Assembly (NCBI RefSeq): GCF_004798865.1
Contig: NW_025335269.1
Span: 19,985,584 to 20,049,583 of the forward strand
DNA: 64,000 nucleotides
Direction: 5' to 3'
Source: Varanus komodoensis
Lineage: Eukaryota; Chordata; Lepidosauria; Squamata; Varanidae
The position numbers were made by a program, and so were the translations under genes. Positions 38,299 through 50,932 of this stretch are shown here, piece by piece (the stretch's first letter is position 1; each line of letters opens with the position of its first letter). The notes under the pieces were generated by a model, which worked only from the letters and a program-made list of their open reading frames with translations, was not told the origin of the DNA and did not search any database.

Positions 38299-39519
38299 GT
38301 GGAACATGGTGACCATTTTCTTTTCCATTCAATTTTCCCATTGCTGGAAACAGAGGCAGACCTTAACCTGATCTTCTTATCAGAATGATTATAGAGTAGG
38401 AAGAGGGTGGATTTCTTTGCCATTCATTCACTGAATGCTTATGAGTGAAGTGTGCACGTGTGTGCCCATCTAAGGCTGGGTAGGTTCCACTCTTCTTTGA
38501 ATACTTGTATACAAGTAACAAAGAGTATTGTTTATTCTGGATTCATATAATAAAAAGGTGCACTATAGTTGCCATTGGACACTGTATCCTGGCACATGAG
38601 TGGATTGTGGAAACACAGCAGCTTCTTCAGCTAGAAGACAGTGCAGACAGATGTATCCAACATATTTCAGAGCTGTATCTGAGGTACATAATACAGATGT
38701 AGCACACATCTGGAGCAAGAATCACTCAAGGGAGGGAGGTTTCCCTCTACATTTTCTATGCAGCAAGTTTCAGCTGGTACTCTAGTGCCCCCTAGCGCTT
38801 CACCACTCAAATGGCAACTGTCATCCCATTTTATCTCCTCACAAACTACCTTGAAGGCAGGTGTCCTACTTTGTATCTCCCCCGCCCCCACATTATGATG
38901 GATGGACTGAGCCCCTTACCTTTAACAACTCTTCTGAATCCAAAAAGATGTCATTTGGTTTTACTCTGCTTCGACTTCAGCCTTTTAAGGGACTGCCCAA
39001 ATAGATGTGTGTGTGCTCTGACAATAGTCTACTGCACAAAAAGGAGGGCATCCAAGTCCTGCATGGAATAGGATTGACTTGTTCTTAAGAACCCTAGAAC
39101 TGGTTTTCCTGCCACCAAAACACTGTTGGAAGCATCTGAGGTCCCCTCTGCTTTATCAAGAACTGTTTATCTAGAAACATATTCTTTCTAACCTAAGCTT
39201 CAATGTATGTTCTTATCCTATTCTCTATTCCCTTATGCTGAATTACTATTAGAGCTGGAACTTGTTCTCCTAGCAAGGCTGTTTAGAAAGTTAAATGTGA
39301 CAGGCACAAATTCAGCAGGTGAAGTCGCTAAGCACATTTGCATGCTTCAAAAAGCTTCCCTCATAGAATTTGACTTAAAACAATAAATCCACTGCTCTTC
39401 AGCTGAACAAGATTAGGGCAACATATAATCAATATGATAAACAAATACTTCAGCACAAAAACATGGTGGAGGGGAAAGAATCGAAACATTAAAAACAGCT
39501 GAGCATCTTGGTACAGTTA
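38299..39519. other. Intronic sequence without recognised features
   Basis: Nothing assigned; only short chance frames. Confidence 0.55.
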
Positions 39520-39580
39520 GGGTAGATAAAAGCAGGTCTTCATCTGGCGCTGGAAAGACCCATTTGATACTTTTGGGCAG
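39520..39580 (-). mobile_element. Possible L2-type LINE fragment
   Basis: The stretch gataaaagcaggtcttcatc then tggcgctggaaa resembles the reverse of the L2 ORF end (aaataaaaaggtcttcacctgg). Short and diverged. Confidence 0.35.
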
Positions 39581-39760
39581 AACAACATGATGCATTTGTA
39601 GCTTGAGCAGCAAATGGCACCCCCGCCCCCAACTCAAGGTGCAGCAAGCCCAAGGCCAAGCAAGTTGCTTTGGTATTGGCGGTGGAGGGGTCCTTCTGAG
39701 CAAATTTTACTCAAGGGCCCTCCAAAGCCTGGATCTGGCATTGGGAGGGCAGGGGGATAT

Positions 39761-39845
39761 GTTTGTTTGTTTATTTATTTAAAACATTTGTATGCCACCC
39801 AATTGTGCCACAACACCTCTGGGTGGCTCACAACATTAGTATATG
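39761..39845 (-). mobile_element. L2-type LINE 3' terminus
   Basis: A tttgtttatttatttaaaac tail followed by atttgtatgccacccaattg and ctctgggtggctcacaacat, the same terminus as at 29.3 kb in the same orientation. It has the 3' end only. Confidence 0.65.
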
Positions 39846-40445
39846 ACTTTCATGTACTTGTTACAGGCTCAGAAACTCAAGTTCCAACGCCAAAGTTACT
39901 TGGAGGGAAACAAATGGATTTGGGGTTTGTTTGGGAATTTTGATTGAGTCACAGAGGTTGCCTGATGTGTTTAATTCTTCCAAGACAAAGCAGTGATAGC
40001 ATCACTCTTAGAAATTGCCATGTTCTTAAAATATATTACAGAAATACAGGTTCTACAGCAAGTTTGAAAGAAGACGACTCAACAAAGGGCTCGCTAGGTC
40101 AGGTTTGGTTGTCTTGGTTACAGGACCCATGATTAATCATACCCCAAACTCTATTCATAATGGCCACATCATCCATGCATATTTAAAATTAATAATCAGA
40201 TCCCCACATCAGGCATATAATCTTAACTGTCGCCCACTCAAAGTAATTTAAAAACAGTTTTTTAAGTTTTGTAGCCTTCCTTGGCCATCTTCATCAGGTG
40301 GTTTTGGGAAAATGCTGCCAGAATAACAGATATAGCTTGTTAGCTGGTGGGCACAGTGACCATGGTAAGTTTCACCATGTGAAATCACACTCTAATAGGA
40401 TGGGAGGAAGGAAAGAGAAATACTACAGTGGAACCAATGATCTAT
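39846..40445. other. Intronic sequence without recognised features
   Basis: Nothing assigned. Confidence 0.55.
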
Positions 40446-40602
40446 GTAGATTGTGGGTTCTCCCACACTAGAGGCATTCAAGAGGCAGCTAGACAGCCAT
40501 CTGTCAGGGATGCTTGAACCTGGCGTCCTGCACTGAGCCAGGGTTGGACACCGTGGACCTCTTGCCTTTCCTACCCTACTATTTCATCATGCTAAGATTC
40601 TA
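40446..40602 (+). mobile_element. CR1 LINE 3' end
   Basis: The blocks gggttctcccacactagagg, cattcaagaggcagctagac, gccatctgtcagggatg and a terminal atgctaagattctatga match the copy at 14.1 kb. It is 5'-truncated. Confidence 0.85.
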
Positions 40603-40863
40603 TGAAAAGAAGGTGTTTCACACACTTTACAGTGATTTGGATTATCAGGCAGGAGGTTTAAACATTTATGTTATTAGTTATTAATACTATTATTAGTATT
40701 AGTGTTAATTATATATCTATACCACCTAATAGTCAGAGCTCTCTTATACAGCCAACTTTCTCTTACACCACTTCTATGCTGATTCTAGAGCATTACAATT
40801 CTCTGATGATTTAACTTCCAGTGTGTGTGTGTAGAACATTGAGTTACATCTTTCCCCATCTTT
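40603..40863. repeat. AT-rich stretch and short (TG)n
   Basis: A tattatta-rich patch lies at 40670-40720 and a (TG)6-like run at about 40822-40833. Confidence 0.5.
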
Positions 40864-40952
40864 GCATCCTTCAGATGCAATTGAATTTCAGTCCCCATCA
40901 TACCCAGCCAGTAAGGCCCTTTACCAACTCAACTGGAGTCCAACCTATTTGG
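40864..40952. repeat. Foldback repeat, family A
   Basis: The left arm catccttcagatgcaattga then cccatcatacccagcc is followed by a partial right arm aactggagtccaac. Degraded. Confidence 0.4.
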
Positions 40953-41532
40953 AAATAATAGTTTAGAATAGATTGGGTTACAGTTTCTATGCTGTGGATG
41001 CTGTGCAGGAAAGTTAATGCCAAAAAACTCTCTAGTTCTACAGTTTGCTTGGTTACTAGTCTAAAAATGGTGACATTGCCACTGGAAAAATGTAGAAAGG
41101 AGAAAGGGTTTGGGATCACACCAAATTTCTGAAGCTATTGCCCCATTTGCCTCAGGACCCCTGGGAGAAAACTTGCTTTGCCTCAGGCAAAGCCCAAATC
41201 TCTCTGCACAAGCCCACTTTGCTTCTAGAGTCAGGTGTACTATCTAGGCATGCCTATTATTTTTTAAGGCACTGAAATGTATTCACTAAACAATGTACAC
41301 TTGATTGTGTAGAGAATGAAGTGTAGAAAAACACAAAATGGCTTGTACATGAAGCAGAGATGGCAAGTCAACCAACTGAGGAAGGCCTTCCAAACTTGGC
41401 CTGAACAGCATAGTAGCCCATGAAAATGCCAGCACCCTTGATCCTTCAGAATCAGGCACATCCTGTCTCCCATGCATTTTCTGGTTGTGTCATTGTGTCC
41501 AGTTGTAGTGGGAGAGGTGCAAAGGCAGCTTG
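40953..41532. other. Intronic sequence without recognised features
   Basis: Nothing assigned. The 104-codon minus-strand frame at 41264-41578 runs into a foldback repeat and shows no domain. Confidence 0.55.
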
Positions 41533-41640
41533 GAGTGCTGCCCTCCAGATGTTTTAGCTTACAATTCCCATTACCCAACTGTTGACCATGCTGACTAGAT
41601 CTGATAGGAGTTGTAGTCTAAGGCATCTGATGGACTGCAA
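41533..41640. repeat. Foldback (MITE-like) repeat, family A
   Basis: The left arm ctgccctccagatgttttag then cttacaattcccatta pairs with the right arm gataggagttgtagtctaag then gcatctga. The centre is gaccatgctgactag. Confidence 0.65.
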
Positions 41641-41837
41641 AGGATCATATTACTATTCCAGCTGCCATAGTAATATGACAAATGATGTTTTATTCAAAGC
41701 GAGCACTCAGCCACATCTAAGGTAGTTTATAGTGTGGTCGAGTAAACATTCACCAGGGTTTTTGCTAATGTAAAAAGCAAAATCCAGGCGAAAATTGGTA
41801 GATACCATCTCCATGAAAGGTCAGAAGCTAGAGAGGG

Positions 41838-42012
41838 ACCAAACATAGCTCAGTGGTAGGTCAGGAAGACATAGGTTCAATGTCCTCACTTAAAAGGACC
41901 AGGTAGCATGTGATGAGAAGACCAATCTAACCTTGGCGAGCAGCTGCCACTCAAAGTAGACCATACTAAACTAGACAAACATTTTCACCTGACATAAGGC
42001 AGTTCCTTATTA
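41838..42012 (+). mobile_element. tRNA-derived SINE (tagctcagtgg type)
   Basis: The A box tagctcagtggta is at 41845-41857 and a B-box-like ataggttcaatgtcctc follows. The body has aaaaggaccaggtagcatgt and gcagctgccactcaaagtag. The end acataaggcagttcctta is typical of the family. About 175 bp, nearly complete but with an internal deletion in the tRNA head. Confidence 0.8.
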
Positions 42013-43047
42013 TCCATTCTGTGAGCCATCATAACTACAACTGGGGGAAATCCTTAGACCTACTCTGACAGATCGGCCAATGCTAAAAGTCAGGGGGTTC
42101 CCTAGGTAATGACATGTTCCTATGCATGGAGTGACTTTGTCCATGTGGACAGCTATTGGGTTTTCATGGCTTGGGGGGAAAAAACCATTTCCAGGTCAGA
42201 CAGAAAATATGCCTAGGCAAGAGCAGTGGTCATTGCATCCAACTCTGAGCTTGTGGTTCCTGACTCCTGGCTCCTGACTTCTGACCCTTGACTCTTAGCC
42301 TGCAGCCTGGCACTAACACCCAGATCCAAGCTATACCATAGTGCAAATATTCATGGCAATATTTGCAACAGGGGGGTATTATTGCACTATCATATGGTAT
42401 AAATGCAGAATCATGTTGCACACAACATTGGGCACCTTTATTTATTTCTCTTTTTCCTTGTAAAGCATGTTCCTAGGTAATGCTTTAGCTCTGGGACTCT
42501 CATCTGATACCCACAATGGCCAGTGAGTTCAAGTTTGGCTCAAGTAGTGACTTTCCTCAAAGTTTCATAGCAGAAGGAGGGTTCTGAGACTCCAAACCCC
42601 ACACTTAGGCCACTGAATAATCTTAAAAGTGTGTGTAAAGCTATTGTCTGAAGAAATCTCACAAGCTGAAGCTAAGAGTAGGGGCTGAGCAGGGAGTGGA
42701 ATTCCAGTGTCCTGCATAGTTCTGCTAAGAAAGGCATTGCACCCATATCACAAGGCTCCCTTTCCAACTTCTAACTAGACATGATTTTAAATGCTCATAT
42801 ACATTTAAAGCAATGTTTACATATTTAGAAGGACCATAGTTGAATCAGGACCCCAAATATGGGGAGAGTACAAGTTAACCCTTTCCTTTCCGTACCATAG
42901 TCCCTGAGAGCCCCCCCATTGCCAACCAAAGCTGTTCCATCCTACTTCTCTTCTCTGGAGATAAGGCCCATCCCCTATCATTGAAAGCTTTTGAGAATAC
43001 CATAATCCTCAATCCACAGAGAGCACTGAGAGCTGAACCAATAGCTA
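42013..43047. other. Intronic sequence with a degenerate 7-bp repeat
   Basis: At about 42254-42300 the sequence drifts through variants of ctcctga/cttctga (degenerate minisatellite). Otherwise unassigned. Confidence 0.5.
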
Positions 43048-43088
43048 GTTACCTGAGGGTAAACTCCATTGAACTCAGTGGGACCCTA
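43048..43088. repeat. Foldback family B, half copy
   Basis: The stretch gggtaaactccattgaactc then agtgggacc is the central part of the palindrome family. Confidence 0.5.
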
Positions 43089-43377
43089 AACCTTAAGATC
43101 TACCCAGCAGAGCCTGGTACAAAATATGTCCTCTCAGAATTAAAGAATTGCAAGTCCAGGAATGCTAAGAAGAGCTTACAGCCCTTCCATACCACCACTG
43201 CCACATTCTGCATTTCAGTAGTATAATTTAGTACAGGGTACATATGAATTGGGTGATAGAGCTTCATTCTGTTGCAACTGATGGGAACCAATTGTGAATT
43301 GTTGAAGCCCAGGAATATTTCACTACCCTCATCAAAGAAGTAAGACACATTATGGTTTAATCTTTTATCTAAATAGC

Positions 43378-43451
43378 AGCTTACATGGGAATAAATCTCA
43401 GTGAACTCAGGTGAGGTGTACTTCACATAGACACGCACGAGATTGCAATGG
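43378..43451. repeat. Foldback family B copy
   Basis: The words gggaataaatctcagtgaac and gtgtacttcacatagacacg then agattgcaatgg match the two arms. It lies inside the 148-codon minus-strand frame at 43100-43546, which is therefore at least partly repeat-derived. Confidence 0.5.
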
Positions 43452-43661
43452 GCTCCTTTTTTACTGCATTGTGCACACTTCTTTTTGAAGTATTGATAGT
43501 CAGCATTGCAGAACATGAAACCTGTGGCCTTCCAGATGTGTCTCAATTACATTACTAATTACTTTTCCACCATGATGTAGTCAGAAGTTCCCCACTCATT
43601 TTAAGAGATGTGCAATATGTTCCTAAAACCTTTACTTCACTGGTGTTCAGTAGGATTTGGG

Positions 43662-43749
43662 CTGCAATACTCAAGCCACTAACCTGGAAGTAAGCCCCAC
43701 TAAATTCACTGAGACTTACTTATGACTAGACATGCATAAGATTGCACTC
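43662..43749. repeat. Foldback family B, full copy
   Basis: The left arm ctgcaatactcaagccacta then cctggaagtaagccccac, and the right arm gagacttacttatgactaga then catgcataagattgca, fold on a short centre taaattcact. Confidence 0.65.
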
Positions 43750-46299
43750 TTACTTTGTGGTAAATACATTTGCTACCTTAAGAACTTCCTCTGCATTAGT
43801 CCATCCAATTCATTACCAACCTGGTCCTCTAGATGTGAAGGCTGTTCTAAATGGAGCCTTCCATATATTCCAAACTTCCATATATCCCAATACTACTGTA
43901 ATTAATTTTAACTCTACTTTAAAGAATCCCAAAGGTTTTATAATCTAAATCTACCTGAGATTCCACTTGAGTTCTTAAAAAATATATACGACATTTACTC
44001 TGTTGAACTCCTATAGCTCTCCCTTCTTCTGTGTTAAGGTTGAACAATGAACATGGCTAACAAGTATTAGTAAAGCCTATATAGTGGCATATAACGAAAG
44101 CACGTCGCACTGAAGATCAACAGATTTATTACAGGAGACTGTTGACATAATGGTGCATCTCACACGCCAGAACTACACATTTTGGCCACAACCTAACACC
44201 AGATAAAGTATGTTTATACCCAGTAAAATCAAATAGGCTTGAACATAAACCCTGTATCTGATTGTGGCTATTACGCAGTAGAAAAAAATAACCAATAATT
44301 TCAAAGGTTCCACTGCAATAATGTCATTCACTTCAGGCATTCAGAATTAAGGTCAATGGCTTTGAGCTAAACATTGGCTAAAGATATTCACGGAGAGAAA
44401 GTTCTCCCTTCCCTTCCCTCCTCTCCCCTACAGACACCTGTGCCTGAAAAAAGACCCTCTGGGGGAATGGGGTCCTCATGAACAACATCAGATGCGGCAA
44501 GGGGGAAGGATGCCATGGGAGAGTATCCAAGTCAACACTAGTTCTAAGATACCGTTTGTTGCGCTGGCATATACATCTTTTAATTCCATGCCAATGGCAT
44601 TAGCTCTAATGAGTTTTCCCATGAAACCTATGACACTATTTAATCTCTTGGTGTTCTGATAAAAGATGCTTATGCTGCAGCCTTCACCAGCCTGCAGATA
44701 TCTTGTGAGGACAGCTCTCATAAACTCCAGCCAACACAGAGCTGCTGTTCCAACACATCTGGAAAGCACAAGGTCATGAAAGGCTCTGCTAGCACACTGT
44801 AATTTATGTTAGCACTAGCATCTGTTTGGAAATCGTCTATTGATAATGCCAGTCATCTTGAAGGTCCCTTGTGTTCCTCTCATGAACTTCTTCACATTAA
44901 CTCATGCTAGTTTTGACAAAACCAAAAGGTCAAACCTTGGTTGATTGTGGCTATCTGGCAAGCACTTTCTGCTCCATTTTGTCGCCAATCAATCAGTTCA
45001 AGACTTTCACAAAGGTAAGTCTCTAAAACAAATAAAACTTTTTGGAACTCACTCAGTGGGACATTTCAAAGAAGAAGCTCCAATGCAAGGTTAATTCAGG
45101 TGCAATGTTTAGACAGCAAAAAAGAGTTTTACAACACTCAGCATGCTAGTTCTGCCTAAATATGCATAGGATTGGCCCCATTATCAAGTTTCTGTTACAA
45201 TCTGAGACCTAGCTTGTTAAAAACAACAACAACAACAAATACTAATATCAGGATCCTTAAACAGCCTGTTCTCTTCGGTGAGTTTGCTGTAAACTCTGCC
45301 TTATACACTTTAATAGCACACCCCACGCATCATTGGAAAAATAATAGATATGCTCTGTTTTCAGACATAATATCAAATCTAGTAAAATGGCAAGACATAC
45401 TTTAATAATTGGACATGTTTGTTTTTGTTTATTCTATCAAGCTTAAAATTAAATCTCATTTTTTTTCTTTTTTGGCAGACAAACATTTCTCAGAGAAAGA
45501 TTTCACAAATGCGACAATGTCAGTTTCATATTTTATGTGAACCAAAACTAATGTGGAACAATGAAAATTCACAGTTGTAAAGAGAAACCTGGTTAGGAGG
45601 CAGAGTTTAATTTAAAGCATCTTGAACGTCTTAAGGACATTTATATTTCTTTAGTTTGAAGCTACAGAGCTCATACATTGTAGCACTTTCCTGTTCATTA
45701 TGACTAACTGGAAGGTGCAAAAGGGAAAAGTAAAGAAAAATCTGTGAATGAGGTGAACAGTTGAGACAGGGAAAGATTGAAACAAATCAGTTCATTGAAT
45801 TGCAATGACACATCAGAAAGTAGTTGAAGCTAGCATTCAATATATAATCCCCAGCACCAAGCACTGGTATCTAATGTGTTTGTATATTAGTATGGTAAAG
45901 CCAATGAATATCCCCAAGTGAATGTCCATCCGAGTCAAGTTTCTTTGGAACTTAGTCAGACTTAGGGCTGCTTAGCACATGCATGTTTATCACTTGATGT
46001 CTGAAGCATCAGTGGATGGTTTTCATGTGGCAATGGACCACCCTGAGTCTGATGTTCAGGACCTCTTCAACCCAGTGGCTTGCATCCATGCTTAGGTTAA
46101 GTTGACTGAGCTGAATGAGCATCTTCACTAAGTTAAGCCCTGTTGAGTGGGTTGGGATTAGGGTTTGGGCTCCCACTCAATCCAACTGGTACTTACTTCC
46201 AAGTACTGATATTTGGGATTACAACTGTAGTGTAAGTCTTTCTTCTGTTGAATGACTGGGTTGACAAGCCTATTACTGTCTTTCCACCTCCGGCATTAC
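43750..46299. other. Intronic sequence, mostly unassigned
   Basis: An (AAC)n run lies at about 45222-45238. A half copy of foldback B lies at about 45155-45178 (atatgcataggattgg). No supported exon. Confidence 0.5.
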
Positions 46300-46440
46300 T
46301 TAGAGGCTCAGTGGTAGAGTGCACTGTGGTTTGCCTACTGGAGGTCCCACATTCAGCCCCTGGCATCTCCCAGGGAAAAGGGATCAGGAACCAGAGGATC
46401 AGAAAGGGTGCCTGGAACCCTGAGGAACTGCTGCCCATTA
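46300..46440 (+). mobile_element. tRNA-derived SINE (tagctcagtgg type)
   Basis: The head ggctcagtggtagagtgc (A box) is followed by ggtcccacattcagcccctg (B box) and a body with gaaaagggatcaggaaccag and gaactgctgcc. The 3' part is truncated. The tRNA head is the best preserved of the three copies. Confidence 0.8.
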
Positions 46441-47259
46441 ACTAGACCTCAGTGCCCTCTGCTGACATAGGGACGGGACAAGCATGTGAGCTAAAAGCAT
46501 TTTATCGAGTAGAAAATGCTACCTTATCCATCTCTCTCTCCCTAAATCTATGGGCCAACAGTGAAACAGTTGTCCATATTAAACCTACAGGAGGGGTTGA
46601 ACTGGAACATACTTGGACATTTTTTGGCTCTGACCAAAAGTTAATCTGGTCCTCTGACCCCTCTTTAACACTGTAATATAAAGAAGAGCCATGGGTGGGC
46701 CTGTCCATTTCATTTTCTCTCACACGCATTGAATCACCACCACAGCCAGCCTCAGCCCAAGTTCTTTCTTTCCTGGAAAAGGAGACATCTGGGAATTTTG
46801 GCAAGCCCTTATCAAGCAACAAACCAAACAAAATTATCATTGGCCAAATTTAACTGCTACAGCTATGTCTAGCATAGAGAGGACCATGCTGCGCTAGCTT
46901 CCCATGTAGCTGATATGGAGTCTCATAAAAAAAAGATGTGGAAATCCTAATTCAGTACCACAAAGCTGGATAAAAGCATAAGGATTCAGTCCTGCTATTT
47001 TAAGAGCTAACAACTCAAAACCCTCTAACTGGCTGGATTAACCAGTTGGTTTCTCCCACATTAATTCATTTTTTAAGAAAAATCTCAAGTTCTTCTCATT
47101 ACATATATTCAGAAATGTGTGCATTCTCGTAAGTTCTTAGCAAAAAGTGAACCCAATAAAATTCCTATCCACCACTAGCAGAAAAACACAGGAGAGCAAA
47201 AGGTATGACTTGCAGGATATACTTGCAAACAAGAGGATGGTGCCCTGAATTTGCTGTAG
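46441..47259. other. Intronic sequence without recognised features
   Basis: Nothing assigned. The mirror frames at 46452-46676 plus and 46502-46840 minus overlap and show no domain. Confidence 0.5.
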
Positions 47260-47680
47260 TGTTGAAACATTACTTAGAAATAAGTCCCTCTGGCTTTTAC
47301 CAAAGAATGTGTACAACACATTCCTATGAATGTTTACTTGGAAGTAAATTCCACCCCATTCAGTGGTGGCATAGTCACTAATAAGTGTATTATTTAGAAT
47401 TGCTGTCTTAGAAAGTGAATGTTTGGGATACGATTCCAAACCTTTCATTCAGGTGCAATATGACCAATACAACTTGACAAATAAGAGTGTGCCTATGCAT
47501 TCTTACCAGGGAGTAAGCCACATTGAAATCAATAGGATTTACTTTTAAGTAATGCACAGGATTGCATAAAACATATTTTAGGGCTGGGTTGTGAGATGTT
47601 GCAGTTTTCTATAGATACAATCTACAACCCTATGTGTTGTCCAACTGAACTCAGTTGGACTTAGGTACATTTTAAATAGA
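47260..47680. repeat. Cluster of foldback family B copies
   Basis: At least four words of the family lie in 420 bases: attacttagaaataagtccc (47267-47295), gaatgtttacttggaagtaa (47327 on), gcctatgcattcttaccagg to aatgcacaggattgcata (47490-47567), and caaccctatgtgttgtccaa then gaactcagttggactta (47622-47670). The third is a full palindromic copy. Confidence 0.6.
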
Positions 47681-49357
47681 ACACTAGAAGAAAAATGAAG
47701 TTGTACAATGTCCAACATGGCTAACATCTCTTTTAAGTCAGGGCTTCAGCTGCCAGTACGCATTCAGTGACTGGGTTTGTGCAATACATCATGAGCAATT
47801 AGCTATGGTGTATTGTTACATCAACCAAACCCAGAATAAGTCCAATAGAGGAGCAACATGCCACCTTAACAACCCATGATTTGCTCTAAGGTTTGCTCAG
47901 CTCATGATGAGCTATCCTGCTATTCAAACTTGGGAGAACAAGTTCATTGTGGTCTATGGAATTGTCTAGTGTGTGTCACAAGGAAAGGCAGCAAAAGCCC
48001 TGAATGGAACTGAGTAAATGGAACCCCTTGAGGGGGAGGAAAGTGTACGTACCACTGGTGCTGGCACCCTATTTGCTGCATCTTGTTCTGCCACCTGTAA
48101 GGACGTTTTGCTTAAAAGCTGTCAGTGATGTTAAGGGGTTTTCCTTTTCTTTTTTGGACAGAGAAACATACACAAATTTAATGGCTAGGAAATAAATAGA
48201 AAGGAATTTGCACCAGTGTAAGGGCTGGGATATAAATGGAAGAGATGTGTGCACCTGCAGTAACTGCTCAGTAAGCATCATAAAGGAGCCACAAAAAAGG
48301 AAGGGGAATTCATATCTCTCTTTTCTGAACTAGCTGCAGACTTGGGAAAGTGTTGAGGAGGTGGAGCGCACTGAGAAGTGGCACTTCAACACTTAAAATT
48401 GAGAGGATCACGTTGCTAAGTGGGAAATTTTGTCATTCTCCCCACTTTGGTGCAGCTACTTTTGTCTCTCCGACTTTTCCTGGTGCTTTTCAATGGACAA
48501 CTTGGCAGCTGGACCCTGGCAACTGTGAAGCACTCAGCTTATATACACTCCTGTCTTTTCCTTTTCCAGGTATGTTACCTACTCTGTTTGGACAGCAAAA
48601 ACATACAAGAAAATTGTCCAGGCAAGGCTACACATTTCAGACAGCCATAAGAACACATTTGTGAAAGATCATCATCAACAGGAACAATAAACAGAATTGC
48701 ACTATTTTCTAGGGCCAAGGGGAAAAAATGCAAACACAATTGTGCAGTTTTGAGGCTCTCAAACTCTGAGGCAGTGAACAAAAAGGGGTAGTGATCCCAG
48801 CAAGAAGGGAGAGACGAGATGGACTCTTCTGAAAAGGACACTATGATACTGACTGAAGGACTGAGGGGGAAGAAAAGGGACCATAATCTTTCAGGTATAC
48901 TGTGGGTTGCCCTGTGAATAACCTGCACTTTGTAGCATACTGAGGATAGCACAACATGCCATACAAACATGCCCAGTGTTAGCTAAGTGAGTTTATGTTG
49001 CAGCTTTAATGACATCCCTATATGTTGCACACATGTTGTTCTTTTCCTTGCATAACCACCTTTAGATTTAAACCAGGCCTTAGTCTTAAGTAAGGATCAG
49101 ATTGTGCACCTCTTTTCAAACTGACTAATTCCCTTTATAGTTGCCATCACATCTCCTAGCAGTAAGTTCCACAGATCACCATCTGCTACCAGGACCAGCT
49201 GAAAATATACTGCCATCTCAAGCAATGGAGAAGATGGCATTTCACCCTGGCCCCGGTACCACATACAAAAGCCAACAGTGCCAATGCAATCTTATTTCAA
49301 CCCTGGTGAGAGGACAACATCCTCCATGTGCCCAGTGGAAGTAGCATCATTTTAAGA
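47681..49357. other. Intronic sequence without recognised features
   Basis: Unassigned. The frames at 48350-48970 on both strands are shadows of one another. Confidence 0.5.
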
Positions 49358-49490
49358 CAGGGGTGGGAAACCTATGGCACTCCAAAAGTTTGACTCCAGG
49401 TCCCATCATCCAGCACCATTGACTACACTTACTGACTGATGGGAGTTACAATCCACCAATATCTGCAGAGTCACACTCACCACTCCTTTA
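49358..49490. repeat. Foldback (MITE-like) repeat, family A, long copy
   Basis: The outer arm ggggtgggaaacctatggca is mirrored by the reverse of cactcaccactcc. The inner arms tttgactccaggtcccatca and tgatgggagttacaatccac pair well. About 130 bp, the longest family A copy here, showing that the element's ends extend past the usual hairpin. Confidence 0.6.
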
Positions 49491-50752
49491 GGTTTGCTTT
49501 AGCTGGCACATAAGGGTCTGTGTGTTCCATGACCCTGAACATCTATGGCTTGGGACAATCTTCTCCTCTACCTGATGGTAGGGCCACCACTGTGTGCTAT
49601 AAAAACTAGCCCTTCAAGTCATTGCAAAGCTTTTGCTTTAGGAAAGAACTCCGAACCTAACTCCCTAAATGTCAAGTAAAACTGCTTTACTACCCAGAGG
49701 AGCTTTTTGCCTCCAACCAGTCCAACAGTACACACTATGGTAGCATGAATATTATACATTTTTACACAGAGTTAATTTTTGGTCACCTGTGAGTCCTAGT
49801 TACTATGGACAAAGTGAGGGCTGGCCAAGTCAATGCAGCACATTAAGGACTAAGGTGTGGCTTGCACATCAAAAAACAAATCTCTGCCTTTCCTTACTGG
49901 CTACAGGCATGAGCCCCAACATCCAGTCCAGCAAGAAAGAGCTGGTGAGAGATGAAGAGTGGAGAATAAATCCTGACAATCAACCTAGATTTCTTCCACT
50001 CTTCCATAAGCAGAGAATTACATTTTAGGGCATTTTTATGAAATGCTACAATGCTATGCATACTTACTTCTGAGTAAAAGGGTCATGACACACAAAGTGG
50101 TTCTGAGCATCTAACCTGCTTCTTGGATTGCATGCAGGAGAGAAGTTAAAAGAAAAAAAATTGAATGGGCACCCCTGTGGATCGAGGTTGTCAAATCAAA
50201 AGTCAATTTAAGAGAAAGTCAAATAAAGTCACATGTGCAAAAAAGAAAAGAATTGCTCACAGGAAGCTTGTAATTTATATGAAGATGCATCTTGCCAAAT
50301 AGATGAGGACTAGAAACCTGAGGCATTTTACATTTATATCCCTACTTTTTAATATAGTCTTGCTTTCCCTTTCTAATTTTTTGTTTGTTAACTTTGTTTG
50401 TCCTGTATTATGTGCAAAAATGCTCCATTTATATTTATATTTTTCAAATCAGTTCTGAACTATGTATTGATCCCACACCCCTTTTAGCAACACCTCACAG
50501 CTACCATCCATCTCCTTTTTTACGGCTACTGCACAAGCTCAAGAAGCAGCAGTCTCCCTGAGCATCTCTGAGTTACTTTTAACAGCTTTTGAGCATTTAA
50601 TTTTAATAAGAGAAGAGGGTTGCAGTTGGTGGTAAGTAGGAGGACATCAGATAGAGTTTTGCAAGTACCACATAAATATAGGATGAAAGACAAAATATCT
50701 TCCATTTTGTTCACATACCCCTTCCCTCTTCCTTTATAGCTTCCATACAGTT
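49491..50752. other. Intronic sequence without recognised features
   Basis: Only a half copy of foldback B at about 50044-50080 (gctatgcatacttacttctg). Confidence 0.5.
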
Positions 50753-50932
50753 TAAAGTGCCTGTCTAATCCTGCCTAATCTTGGAAGCTAAGCAGGGTTG
50801 GGCCTCCCTGAAAACTGAATAGGTGACTTAAATGTTGTGAACTGCCAGAGAGCTTCCACTGTGGGAGGTACAGAAATTTATTGTTATTATTGTTGTTATT
50901 GTTATTATTATTGTTATTATTTATAGCAGCCT
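50753..50932 (+). mobile_element. 5S rRNA-derived SINE, copy 2, with LINE-like tail and (TTA/TTG)n
   Basis: The head cctgcctaatcttggaagct then aagcagggttgggcctc closely follows vertebrate 5S rRNA (gtctgatctcggaagctaagcagggtcgggcct). The tail gtgaactgccagagagcttc, actgtgggaggtacagaaat is the terminus of an L2-type LINE, as at 29.3 kb. A ttgttattatt-type microsatellite at 50878-50932 has grown from its end. Confidence 0.75.

Noticed and set aside
43100-43546. 148-codon minus-strand frame
   Set aside because: It spans two foldback family B stretches and has no recognisable domain or flanking splice signals.
46300-46372. Possible tRNA gene
   Set aside because: The A- and B-box regions are present but the stems are broken and a SINE body follows; two sister copies exist.
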